Positions 1-6,496 of a stretch of DNA of 8,367 nucleotides are shown in pieces. How positions within the stretch are numbered: position 1 is the first letter of the stretch; the number at the start of each line of letters is the position of its first letter. A model generated the notes under the pieces. The model did no database searches, was not told the origin of the DNA, and was given only the letters and a program-made list of their open reading frames with translations. Source of the stretch: Pseudolabrys sp. (GTDB lineage: Bacteria; Pseudomonadota; Alphaproteobacteria; Rhizobiales; Xanthobacteraceae); the NCBI GenBank assembly GCA_029945495.1, contig JAQSCR010000403.1:1-8367 (forward strand), written 5' to 3'. Made by a program: the position numbers and the translations under genes.

Positions 1-698
1 GCATAGCGCGTGATCATGAAGCCGAGGCCGGAGATGGTGGTGTAGAATTCGGCGATGATCATGCCGATCAGGCCGCGGCCGATGGCAAGCCGGATGCCGG
101 CGATGATGTAGGGCACGGCGAAGGGCAGCAGCACGTCCTGCCACGTCCGCCACTCGCTGGAACGGAACGAGTGCGCGACCTCGAGCATGTTCTTGTCGCA
201 TTCACGCACACCCTGATAAGTGTTGATCAGAACCGGGAACACCGCGAACAGAAACACGACGATGATCTTGGCTTTCAGATAGATGCCGAACCACAGCACC
301 AGAAGGGGCACCACCGCGACCAGCGGCGTGGCGTACAGCGCGTTGATCGGTAGGTCGAGCGCCCAGTCGAGCCGGCGGAAGCGCGCCATCGCGATGCCGA
401 GCGGAATGCCGACAACGAGCGAGGCGCTCAAGCCATAGACCATGACCTCGAGACTCTGGCCGAGGTAATAGGGCAACTCGCCGGATATCGTCAGATCGTA
501 GAACGCCACGGCGATTTTCGACGGATAGGTGAAGAAGATCGGGTTGATGAACGGCCCGACGATTTCCCAGACGATCATGATGAACACGACAAAGCCGTAA
601 CGATACACCCCCGGCCGCTCCAGCCAGGGCGTCGCGGTTTTGGCAGCCGCCGCCGGGGCAGCAACCGCCCCGGCCTGAACATGATTGGCAACGCTCAT
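1..698 (-). CDS. ABC transporter permease, SsuC/TauC type (3' end cut by window edge)
   Basis: Inner-membrane subunit of a binding-protein-dependent importer, of the family that moves sulfonates, taurine, nitrate, pyrimidine precursors or aromatic acids. I translated the minus strand from the ATG at 698-696; 232 codons are present and the frame stays open to base 1, so the C-terminus is missing. An Ala-rich cytoplasmic N-terminus of about 30 residues precedes hydrophobic segments near residues 34-55, 84-105, 120-140 and 143-162. The EAA loop that docks on the ATPase starts at E173-V-A and ends at LLP (190-192), followed by FAVPYIIAGIRLAIGR. The usual Gly of the EAA loop is Arg179. The start lies one base after the stop of the receptor gene, with no clear Shine-Dalgarno, so translation is probably coupled. 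The ATPase gene is not seen and may lie beyond the left edge. The family is secure; the substrate cannot be read from the sequence. Confidence 0.93.
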   Translation of the reverse strand, partial: MSVANHVQAGAVAAPAAAAKTATPWLERPGVYRYGFVVFIMIVWEIVGPFINPIFFTYPSKIAVAFYDLTISGELPYYLGQSLEVMVYGLSASLVVGIPLGIAMARFRRLDWALDLPINALYATPLVAVVPLLVLWFGIYLKAKIIVVFLFAVFPVLINTYQGVRECDKNMLEVAHSFRSSEWRTWQDVLLPFAVPYIIAGIRLAIGRGLIGMIIAEFYTTISGLGFMITRY

Positions 699-699
699 T

Positions 700-1719
700 C
701 TAGAACGCCGCGGTCGGGCAGACCGGGCCCTTCCATTCGCCGAGCTGCGCGATCGCCTTCTTGGCGAAAGTCGGATCGACGATCTCTTCGTATTTCGGCG
801 TCTTGCCTTCCTTGATGTTGCCGATCTTGGTCATCAGGTCGGCGGTGAAATTCACCCGCGCGGGGCTGAGGCCAGTGTTGGCGTCCCAGATGCATTCCTT
901 GACCATGAAGTCATAGCTCTCGGACAAGACCTTTTCGGGGTAGCCGGTCTGCTTGACCAGGATCGGCATGATCTTGGCCTTGTCGGTGTAGAGGATGCGG
1001 GTCGCTTCGATATTGGCCGAAATGACGGCCTGAATCATTGCCGGGTTGGCCGTGATGGTCTTCTCGGTCGCCGACAGGAACGTGTAGAGGGTCTTGGGCT
1101 GCAGCTCCCACATGCGGCCGATCGCATGCAGGTCGGGCACCTTGCTCTTGGCGAACATCTCCTGCTCGACATGCAGGATCGCGGTGTCGACCTGGTTCGC
1201 CACCAGCGCCGGCACGTCCTCGCTGGCAATGCTGACGAAGTTGACGTCCTTGGGATCGATCTTGGCGGCGCGCAACACGCTGCGGCTGAGCAGATCGGCA
1301 AAGCCGCCCGGCTCCTGGATGCCGATGCGCTTGCCCTTGAGATCGGCCATCGTCTTGATGTCGCCGCGCACCACCATCGAGGCTTCGAACTTCGGCAGAT
1401 TGGCGGACAATGCTTTCACGGTGGCGCCGTTGGCGCGGCCGATGATCGTCGGTGCGCCGGGCGTCAGCCCGAGATCGATATTGCCGGCGAGCAGTGCGCG
1501 ATAAACTTTCACGCCGTCACCGAGTGAGACGATGTCGACATCGAGGCCGGCCTTTTTATAAAGGCCGAGCTCTTTGGCAACGATCACCGGCATATGGACG
1601 ATATTAGGCGGCGAGGTCGGAATACCGATGGTGATCTTGGTCTGGGCCTGCGCCGCCTGCGGCGCGGCAAAGGTGGCGGCGGCAAGCGCGGCCAAAGCCG
1701 AATAAACGAACTTGCGCAT
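700..1719 (-). CDS. ABC transporter periplasmic substrate-binding protein, NMT1/TauA-like
   Basis: Periplasmic receptor (339 aa) that captures a small organic solute for the adjoining permease. A Sec signal peptide is clear: MRK, then a hydrophobic Ala-rich stretch, then an A-Q-A cleavage site at about 23-25. The mature protein opens with TKITIGIPTSPPN. It then shows the family pattern: AKELGLYKKAGLDVDIV (about 48-64), a gene-dosage-type segment ALLAGNIDLGL (about 75-85), MADLKGKRIGI (about 123-133) and a second lobe with VANQVDTAIL (about 173-182). The ATG at 1719-1717 has a strong Shine-Dalgarno (GGGAGGA on the minus strand). A TATTAT box on the minus strand at 1807-1802 could be its -10, but I see no matching -35. 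NMT1/THI5-like proteins bind very different ligands (pyrimidines, taurine, sulfonates, aromatic acids), so no substrate is assigned. Its neighbours suggest an aromatic or organic acid, by inference only. Confidence 0.93.
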   Translation of the reverse strand: MRKFVYSALAALAAATFAAPQAAQAQTKITIGIPTSPPNIVHMPVIVAKELGLYKKAGLDVDIVSLGDGVKVYRALLAGNIDLGLTPGAPTIIGRANGATVKALSANLPKFEASMVVRGDIKTMADLKGKRIGIQEPGGFADLLSRSVLRAAKIDPKDVNFVSIASEDVPALVANQVDTAILHVEQEMFAKSKVPDLHAIGRMWELQPKTLYTFLSATEKTITANPAMIQAVISANIEATRILYTDKAKIMPILVKQTGYPEKVLSESYDFMVKECIWDANTGLSPARVNFTADLMTKIGNIKEGKTPKYEEIVDPTFAKKAIAQLGEWKGPVCPTAAF

Positions 1720-1740
1720 CGTCTCGTCCTCCCTGTGATG

Positions 1741-1758
1741 GGGCCGTCAGCGCGGCCC
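1741..1758 (-). other. Small GC hairpin in the leader of the receptor/permease operon
   Basis: GGGCCG (1741-1746) and CGGCCC (1753-1758) are perfect 6-bp arms around a 6-nt loop. On the minus strand this hairpin ends about 20 nt before the receptor start codon and just before its Shine-Dalgarno. No U-tract follows, so it is not an intrinsic terminator. It may tune mRNA stability or ribosome access, or it may be chance in GC-rich DNA. Confidence 0.25.
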
Positions 1759-1864
1759 TCTTAACCTACGATCTTGCCGATGATGTTGCCCGATCGATCC
1801 CATAATAACAACGAAGGAGCGCAAATCTTCCAGGGATGGGCAGGTTGGGCACCGGACTTGGCTT

Positions 1865-1892
1865 TTGACGGCGTCGAAGTAGCGTGGCTTAT
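1865..1892 (+). promoter_or_regulatory. Possible sigma70-like promoter for the plus-strand catabolic block
   Basis: TTGACG (1865-1870, five of six matches to the -35 consensus) is followed after 16 bp by GCTTAT (1887-1892, a weak -10 with three matches). A start near 1899 would leave a leader of about 23 nt before the methyltransferase ATG. It sits in the 202-bp gap between two divergent units, where a promoter is expected. The weak -10 fits either low basal use or the need for an activator. Confidence 0.3.
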
Positions 1893-1921
1893 GGCCGGAT
1901 GGTAGACGCGCACCGCAACCA

Positions 1922-2596
1922 ATGACCAAATCCGTCTTTGAATTCGGAACCAACGGACTGCCGCCGCCGCAAAGCGACGGCCGCCTCGACGCGCCGGCTT
2001 TTCACCGCAATCACGAAGCGATCTGGCAGGCCATTGCCGCTTTTCTCCCTGAGAAATCCGGCGCGGTGCTGGAAATCGGCAGCGGCACCGGCCAGCACGC
2101 CGTGACCTATGCGCGCCGGTCGCCGCAACTGACGTGGTGGCCGAGCGACATGACGCCGTCGCATCTGGCCAGCATCGAGGCGTGGCGGGCGGCATCCGGC
2201 CTCGCCAATTTGCGCGCGCCGCAGCACATCGACCTGATGGAGCCGGACTGGCGCTGGAGCGGCGATGCGGCCGCCGACGACACGCTCGCCGCGGTTCTGT
2301 GTTTCAACGTGATCCACATTTCACCGTGGCGCGTGGCGCAAAACCTGTTCGCCGGCGCCGCCCGCATCCTCGGCGACGGCGGCCATCTGCTGCTCTATGG
2401 GCCGTACAAGCGCGACGGCGCCCACACCGCGCCGAGCAATGCCGAATTCGACGCCTCGCTGCGGGCGCGGAACCCGGAATGGGGCGTGCGCGACATTGCC
2501 GACGTAACGGGGCTGGCGCAAAGCAACGGCATGACGCTCGCCAAAATTATCGAAATGCCCGCCAATAATCTGGTGCTGGCGTTCGAACGGCATTAG
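1922..2596 (+). CDS. DUF938 family SAM-dependent methyltransferase (METTL26/UPF0585-like)
   Basis: Cytoplasmic class I methyltransferase-fold protein of 224 aa, about the usual full length for DUF938. Family marks seen: RLDAPAFHRNHEAI (21-34), the SAM-binding motif I VLEIGSGTGQHA (49-60), the acidic residue ending strand 2 in WWPSD (72-76), NVIHISPW (129-136), LYGPYKRDG (158-166), the block beginning TAPSNAEFD (169-177) and EMPANNL (211-217). The ATG at 1922 is the only usable start, because an in-frame TAG lies at 1880-1882 with no start codon between. No good Shine-Dalgarno precedes it. The family is conserved from bacteria to animals, but its substrate is not established. It leads the plus-strand block and is followed after 46 bp by a ring-cleavage dioxygenase, so methylation of a phenolic or carboxylic intermediate is possible. 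That is inference; it could equally be an unrelated housekeeping gene. Confidence 0.9.
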   Translation: MTKSVFEFGTNGLPPPQSDGRLDAPAFHRNHEAIWQAIAAFLPEKSGAVLEIGSGTGQHAVTYARRSPQLTWWPSDMTPSHLASIEAWRAASGLANLRAPQHIDLMEPDWRWSGDAAADDTLAAVLCFNVIHISPWRVAQNLFAGAARILGDGGHLLLYGPYKRDGAHTAPSNAEFDASLRARNPEWGVRDIADVTGLAQSNGMTLAKIIEMPANNLVLAFERH

Positions 2597-2642
2597 ACCA
2601 ACCAGACCAAACGCTTGCCTGAAAGAAACACACGAGGCTCCC

Positions 2643-3614
2643 ATGACAGACGCATATCCGCCGGAACCGAACATGGACATCGCCCATCTGGGCCATCTCG
2701 AACTGCTGACGCCGGTCTTCGACAAGAGCGTGCGGTTTTTCACCGAAGTCTTCGGCCTCACCATCTCTGGCGAGAAAGGCGACAGCGTCTATCTGCGCGC
2801 CTACGACGATTACGAGCGCTATTCGCTCAAGCTCACAGCCTCCAACACCAACGGCATGAAGCACGTCGCTTATCGCACGCGCTCGCCGCAGGCGCTGGAA
2901 CGCCGCGCTGCGGCGCTGAAAGGCTCGGGCTTCGACATCGGCTGGAGCGACGGCGATCTCGGCCACGGCAAGACCTTTGTCTGCAAGGACCCTGACGGCC
3001 ATGTGATCGAACTCTATTTCGATACCGAATGGTATCAAGCGCCGCCGGAACTCAAGCCGTCGCTGAAGAATCAGGCGCAGCGATTTCCCGGCCGCGGCAT
3101 CAATCCGCGCCGGCTCGATCACTGGAACGGTCTCGCCGCCAATATTTCCGAATGCCGCGAGTTCTTCGAAAAATATCTCGGCTTCCGTCTGACCGAGCGC
3201 ATCGTACTCAATGACGGCTCAGAGGCTGGCATCTGGCTGACCGCTACCAACAAGTCCTACGACTTCGCCTATACGCGCGACCACACCGGCGTGCCGGGCC
3301 GTTTCCACCACATCACCTATGCGCTCAATTCGCGCGAGGAGATTTTGCTCGCTGCCGACGTATTCCTCGAAAACGGCGTATTCATCGAGACCGGGCCGCA
3401 CAAGCACGCGGTGCAGCAGACCTTCTTCCTCTATGTCTATGAGCCGGGCGGCAACCGCGTCGAAGTCGCCAATGCCGGCGCCAAGCTCATTCTCGCGCCG
3501 GACTGGAAGCCGATCACCTGGACCGAGGCCGAGCGCAAGAAGGGCCAGGCCTGGGGCCTCAAGACCATCGAGTCGTTCCACACCCACGGCACCCCGGAAG
3601 TGGCGCATAAATAG
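2643..3614 (+). CDS. Type I extradiol (catechol 2,3-dioxygenase-like) ring-cleavage enzyme
   Basis: Two-domain vicinal-oxygen-chelate protein of 323 aa, close to the usual 300-320 aa of catechol 2,3-dioxygenases, which open catechols next to the diol using Fe(II) or Mn(II). Module 1 spans about 14-126 (HLGHLELLTPVFDKSVRFF to HVIELYF) and module 2 about 157-275. Metal ligands visible in module 2 are His160 (RLDH), His223 (FHHITY) and Glu274 (NRVEV). His255 and Tyr264 match the second-sphere His246 and Tyr255 of XylE, with the extradiol signature HAVQQTFFLYVYEPGGNRVE (255-274). The C-terminal PDWKPITWT also matches the XylE tail. The second-sphere catalytic His199 of XylE aligns, 46 residues after the first ligand in both proteins, with Tyr206 here (NKSYDFAY). 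The ATG has GAGG 5 nt upstream; Met11 is a less likely start. An active dioxygenase is likely but the ring substrate is unknown. Confidence 0.92.
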   Translation: MTDAYPPEPNMDIAHLGHLELLTPVFDKSVRFFTEVFGLTISGEKGDSVYLRAYDDYERYSLKLTASNTNGMKHVAYRTRSPQALERRAAALKGSGFDIGWSDGDLGHGKTFVCKDPDGHVIELYFDTEWYQAPPELKPSLKNQAQRFPGRGINPRRLDHWNGLAANISECREFFEKYLGFRLTERIVLNDGSEAGIWLTATNKSYDFAYTRDHTGVPGRFHHITYALNSREEILLAADVFLENGVFIETGPHKHAVQQTFFLYVYEPGGNRVEVANAGAKLILAPDWKPITWTEAERKKGQAWGLKTIESFHTHGTPEVAHK

Positions 3615-3625
3615 CGAAGCCACTT

Positions 3626-4474
3626 ATGCCCGGCACCGACATCCCCACCCTCCGCCTGCCCTCGGGCGCGACCATGCCGACCTACGGGCTCGGGACCTGG
3701 CGCATGGGCGAGGATATACGTCATCGTGCCGACGAGGTGGCGGCGCTGCGGCACGGAATCGCCCGTGGTTTCAGCCTGATCGACACCGCCGAGATGTATG
3801 GCGACGGCGAGGCCGAAAGTATCGTTGCCGAGGCGATCGGGCCGCGCCGCGCCAATGTGTTCATCATCACCAAGGTGCTGCCGCAGAATTCCAGCCGGCG
3901 CGGCGCCATCGCCGCCTGCGAGCGCAGCCTGAAGCGTCTCAAGACGGATCGTATCGATCTTTATCTGCTGCACTGGCGCGGCTCGCCGCCGTTGCAGGAG
4001 ACGCTGGCCGCCTTCGCCGAGTTGAAGGCCGCCGGCAAGATCCTCAATTGGGGCGTCAGCAATTTCGACGCCGGCGAGATGCGCGAACTGTGCGCCGTCG
4101 ACGGCGCGGCAGGCTGCGCCACCAACCAGGTGCTGTACAATCTGTCGCGGCGCGGTATCGAATACGACCTGATGCCCTTCTGCCGCGAACGGAACATCCC
4201 GATCATGGCCTATTCGCCGATCGAGCAAGGCCGCCTGCTAACCCATGCGGGCCTGCGCGCCGTGGCCAAGCGCCATGGCGCGACGGCGGCGCAAGTGGCG
4301 CTGGCCTGGCTGTTGCGGCAGGACGGCGTCGTCACGATCCCGAAGGCAACGACACTCAAGCACGTCGATGATAATCTGGCGGCGCTCGATCTGCGCCTGA
4401 CCGGCGACGACCTAGCGACGCTCGACCGGCATTTCCCGCCGCCGGCCCAGGCCGTGCCGCTGGATATGCTGTGA
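3626..4474 (+). CDS. Aldo/keto reductase, YeaE-like (NADPH-dependent)
   Basis: Cytosolic (beta/alpha)8-barrel oxidoreductase of 282 aa that reduces aldehydes or ketones with NADPH. The complete catalytic tetrad is present: Asp53 and Tyr58 in LIDTAEMYGDG, Lys83 in IITK and His116 in LYLLHW. Cofactor-site motifs are WGVSNF (142-147), ATNQVLYNL (165-173), MAYSPIEQGRL (194-204) and IPKATTLKHVDDN (238-250). The overall pattern, including RGIEYDLMPFC and the LDML ending, resembles E. coli YeaE, reported as a methylglyoxal reductase. The start is supported by the conserved leader IPTLRLPSGATMPTYGLGTW (6-25), although the Shine-Dalgarno is weak. It lies 11 bp after the dioxygenase stop, so co-transcription is very likely. 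In context it may reduce an aldehyde from ring cleavage (for example a muconic semialdehyde), or act in detoxification. Confidence 0.95.
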   Translation: MPGTDIPTLRLPSGATMPTYGLGTWRMGEDIRHRADEVAALRHGIARGFSLIDTAEMYGDGEAESIVAEAIGPRRANVFIITKVLPQNSSRRGAIAACERSLKRLKTDRIDLYLLHWRGSPPLQETLAAFAELKAAGKILNWGVSNFDAGEMRELCAVDGAAGCATNQVLYNLSRRGIEYDLMPFCRERNIPIMAYSPIEQGRLLTHAGLRAVAKRHGATAAQVALAWLLRQDGVVTIPKATTLKHVDDNLAALDLRLTGDDLATLDRHFPPPAQAVPLDML

Positions 4475-4495
4475 CAGACTAGAAAGATTGCCCCC

Positions 4496-5395
4496 ATGAC
4501 CCGCCGCAACACCCCGCGTATTTCGTTCATCGGCTTCGGCGAGGCCGGCCAGGCGATCGCCTCGGGGCTGCGTGAGACCGGCATCGAACAGATCGTCGCC
4601 TGGGATATCCTGTTCCCGGAAGCCGCGGGCGCGAAGCTGAAGGCCGCCGGCGAGAAATTCGGCGTAAGGCTGGCGGCATCGGCCGCCGACGCGGTGGCGA
4701 ATGCCGACCTGGTGATCTCGGCGGTGACGGCGGCGTCAAGTCTTGAGGCGGCGCGCTCGGTGGCCCCGCATCTCAAAGGCAATCCCTATTATCTCGACAT
4801 CAATTCGGTGTCGCCCAGCCGCAAGACCGACACCGCCGCGCTGCTCGAAGGCAAGGCGCGCTATGTCGACGTGGCGGTGATCGCGCCGATCCATCCGGCC
4901 CGCCACAGGACGCCGCTGCTGATCGCCGGCCCGCATGCGGAAACGATCGCGCCGCTGCTGGAGGAGCTGGAGATGAAGCTCAGAATCGTCAGCGCGGAAA
5001 CCGGCAAGGCTGCGGCAATCAAGATGATCCGCAGCGTGATGATCAAGGGCATCGAGGCGCTGACGCTGGAATGCTTCCTGGCGGCGTCGCGCGCCGACCT
5101 GCTCGAGGAAGTCACTACCTCGCTCAAGAACAACTATCCGACGCTCGATTGGACCAAGATCGCCGACTACAATATCGAGCGCATGGCCAATCATGGCGAG
5201 CGGCGCGCCGCCGAGATGGAGGAATCCGCCGTCACCTTGCGCGAACTCGGCCTCGACCCGCTGATGGTGGAAGGCACGGTCAAACGTCAGCGCGAAATGG
5301 GCGCGCTCGGCAAGCAAGACGCCGTGCAGGCCACGCTCGACGGCGGCCGCGCTGCGATGCTTCACGCGGTCAGCGCGGCCAAGCATAAGCAATAA
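4496..5395 (+). CDS. NAD(P)-dependent beta-hydroxyacid-dehydrogenase-like oxidoreductase, DUF1932 C-terminal domain
   Basis: Protein of 299 aa with an N-terminal Rossmann domain of the 6-phosphogluconate/3-hydroxyisobutyrate dehydrogenase type and a helical DUF1932 domain. The dinucleotide loop is FIGFGEAGQAIA (11-22). The substrate-binding segment YYLDINSVSPSRK (98-110) corresponds to the DxSS/T motif of the family. The likely catalytic lysine is Lys176 in GKAAAIKMIRS (170-180); the Asn usually four residues later in 3-hydroxyisobutyrate dehydrogenase is Ser180, as I would expect for DUF1932 proteins. DUF1932 spans about 190-270. The ATG is 21 bp after the reductase stop, with a weak GAAAG upstream. 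It is the last gene of the plus-strand block and runs into the terminator. The expected reaction is reversible oxidation of a hydroxyacid alcohol group; the substrate is unknown. Context suggests a side chain or ring-opened intermediate. Confidence 0.9.
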   Translation: MTRRNTPRISFIGFGEAGQAIASGLRETGIEQIVAWDILFPEAAGAKLKAAGEKFGVRLAASAADAVANADLVISAVTAASSLEAARSVAPHLKGNPYYLDINSVSPSRKTDTAALLEGKARYVDVAVIAPIHPARHRTPLLIAGPHAETIAPLLEELEMKLRIVSAETGKAAAIKMIRSVMIKGIEALTLECFLAASRADLLEEVTTSLKNNYPTLDWTKIADYNIERMANHGERRAAEMEESAVTLRELGLDPLMVEGTVKRQREMGALGKQDAVQATLDGGRAAMLHAVSAAKHKQ

Positions 5396-5412
5396 TCGCA
5401 ACACCCACGCAA

Positions 5413-5444
5413 AAACGGGCCGCTGCGCCTGCAGCGGCCCGTTT
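5413..5444. terminator. Bidirectional intrinsic terminator between converging genes
   Basis: AAACGGGCCGCTGC (5413-5426) and GCAGCGGCCCGTTT (5431-5444) are perfect 14-bp arms around the 4-nt loop GCCT. The hairpin sits in the 70-bp gap between two convergent stop codons. Read on the minus strand it is followed by a run of five T ending at 5411. On the plus strand the tail is the poorer GTTTCGCTTTC. It probably ends both the DUF1932 unit and the second receptor unit, more strongly on the minus strand. Confidence 0.9.
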
Positions 5445-5465
5445 CGCTTTCGGACGGACGGAGCG

Positions 5466-6437
5466 CTACTTCTTGCGCGGCGGCGTCACGATCAGATCGG
5501 TAAGCTGTTCCTTGGTCAGCGGCTTGTCGAGGAATTTCAACTTCACAGCGTCTTTCACCGCGCCGTCAAGATCAGCGAAGGTATCGGATTGCAAAGCTTC
5601 CTTCGGCTGGAACTTCGCCATCGACTCCTTGAGCATCTCGACCGGACGCTTGATCTTGGCCGAATACATTTCGACCGCCTTCGGGTCCGAATACATCCAG
5701 TCCACCGCTTCGCGATAGGCTTCCATGAAGCGAACAATCGCGTCGTGCTTGTTCTTCCACGAGTCGGCATTGACCAGCAGGACGCGCACAGTCTGGCCTC
5801 TCAGCGAAGGAACGTCGCTGCCGCGCGCCACGATACTGATCTTGCCGTCCTTGATCTCCTGCAAGCCGAACGGCGGCGCCGACCAGCCGATATCGACCTG
5901 ACCGGACATGACCGCGGTGAGCGTACCGGCGGGGCCGCCGGTCGCGGTCGGCTTGGCCTTGGCGCCAAGTTCGGTCGTGAAGGCGACAACAAGATTGTTC
6001 GACGACGAACCGTTGGTCGAATAGGCAATAGTGTTGTCGGCGGTTGCGTCTTTCAGACTCTGAATCTTGGAATCGGACTTCACGTACCAGAACAGATCGC
6101 CCGTGCCGGTGAAGGCCGGCGCCAGAATGCGCACCGGCGCGCCCTTCGAATAGGCCCGCATCACGCCGGCCGCGCCGACGCCGGCGCCGATGTCGGCGGA
6201 GCCGGAAATCACCGCCTGTATGGTTTCGCCGGCGCCTTGCGTGCCGACGCTCTCCAGCACCAGACCGTGCTTCTTGAAGATGCCGGCATCCTGGCCGAGC
6301 GTCGGCGGCTGGTTTTCCCAATTGTTGATCTGGCCGATCGCCAGCTTGAGCTGATCCTCGGCCACAGCCGCGGTCATGCCGAGCGCCAGCGGCACGATCA
6401 AGCCGAGTGCGCCGACAAGCGTGTTGAACGGTTTCAT
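5466..6437 (-). CDS. Second ABC transporter substrate-binding protein, NMT1/SsuA-like, without adjacent permease
   Basis: Periplasmic solute receptor of 323 aa. The signal peptide is MKPFNTLVGALGLIVPLALG to an A-V-A site at 24-26. The mature protein has QLKLAIGQINNWENQPP, then DAGIFKKHGLVLESV (about 50-64), GAGETIQAVISGSADIGAGV (about 68-87) and, in lobe 2, LTAVMSGQVDIGWSAPPFGL (about 173-192). A helical C-terminal region follows (SYSAKIKRPVEM-type, after about 230). It is clearly different in sequence from the receptor at 700-1719, so it is not a recent duplicate. The minus-strand Shine-Dalgarno is GAGGGGAG, and the gene begins 59 bp after the class II aldolase stop, so the two are probably co-transcribed. 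No permease or ATPase follows; transcription meets the terminator. It must borrow a membrane partner encoded elsewhere, or act as a sensor or binding protein. The ligand is unknown. Confidence 0.92.
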   Translation of the reverse strand: MKPFNTLVGALGLIVPLALGMTAAVAEDQLKLAIGQINNWENQPPTLGQDAGIFKKHGLVLESVGTQGAGETIQAVISGSADIGAGVGAAGVMRAYSKGAPVRILAPAFTGTGDLFWYVKSDSKIQSLKDATADNTIAYSTNGSSSNNLVVAFTTELGAKAKPTATGGPAGTLTAVMSGQVDIGWSAPPFGLQEIKDGKISIVARGSDVPSLRGQTVRVLLVNADSWKNKHDAIVRFMEAYREAVDWMYSDPKAVEMYSAKIKRPVEMLKESMAKFQPKEALQSDTFADLDGAVKDAVKLKFLDKPLTKEQLTDLIVTPPRKK

Positions 6438-6463
6438 GGTGTGCTTCTCCCCTCGATTTTTGT

Positions 6464-6476
6464 AATAAATTTTATT
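6464..6476. promoter_or_regulatory. AT-only palindrome upstream of the second receptor gene
   Basis: AATAAA (6464-6469) and TTTATT (6471-6476) form a perfect inverted repeat about one base. This is the most AT-rich spot of a GC-rich window, 27 bp before the receptor start. It could be an operator, a promoter element (TAAAAT on the minus strand resembles a -10 but has no matching -35) or an AT-rich stretch keeping the ribosome site open. The function is not shown. Confidence 0.3.
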
Positions 6477-6496
6477 GTCGCCCGTATCAGTCTAGA

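Noticed and set aside
685..1527. 280-codon plus-strand open frame opposite the first receptor
   Set aside because: It mirrors the receptor in the antisense frame, shows no domain pattern, and the minus-strand reading has a signal peptide, Shine-Dalgarno and family motifs.
1747..1953. 68-codon minus-strand frame in the divergent spacer, a possible leader peptide
   Set aside because: It overlaps the methyltransferase start, has no family resemblance and no clear ribosome site; 1720-1921 is better read as a divergent promoter region.
2643..3614. Naming the dioxygenase xylE outright
   Set aside because: The C-terminal pattern is XylE-like, but the second-sphere histidine is replaced and the pathway partners are absent, so a gene symbol would overstate the evidence.
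3437..4228. 263-codon minus-strand frame opposite the reductase
   Set aside because: Antisense shadow without recognisable domains; the plus strand has the complete aldo/keto reductase tetrad.
3319..4371. 350-codon plus-strand open frame across the dioxygenase/reductase junction
   Set aside because: Arg/Pro/Ser-rich out-of-frame reading overlapping two genes that have complete catalytic motifs; not a fusion.
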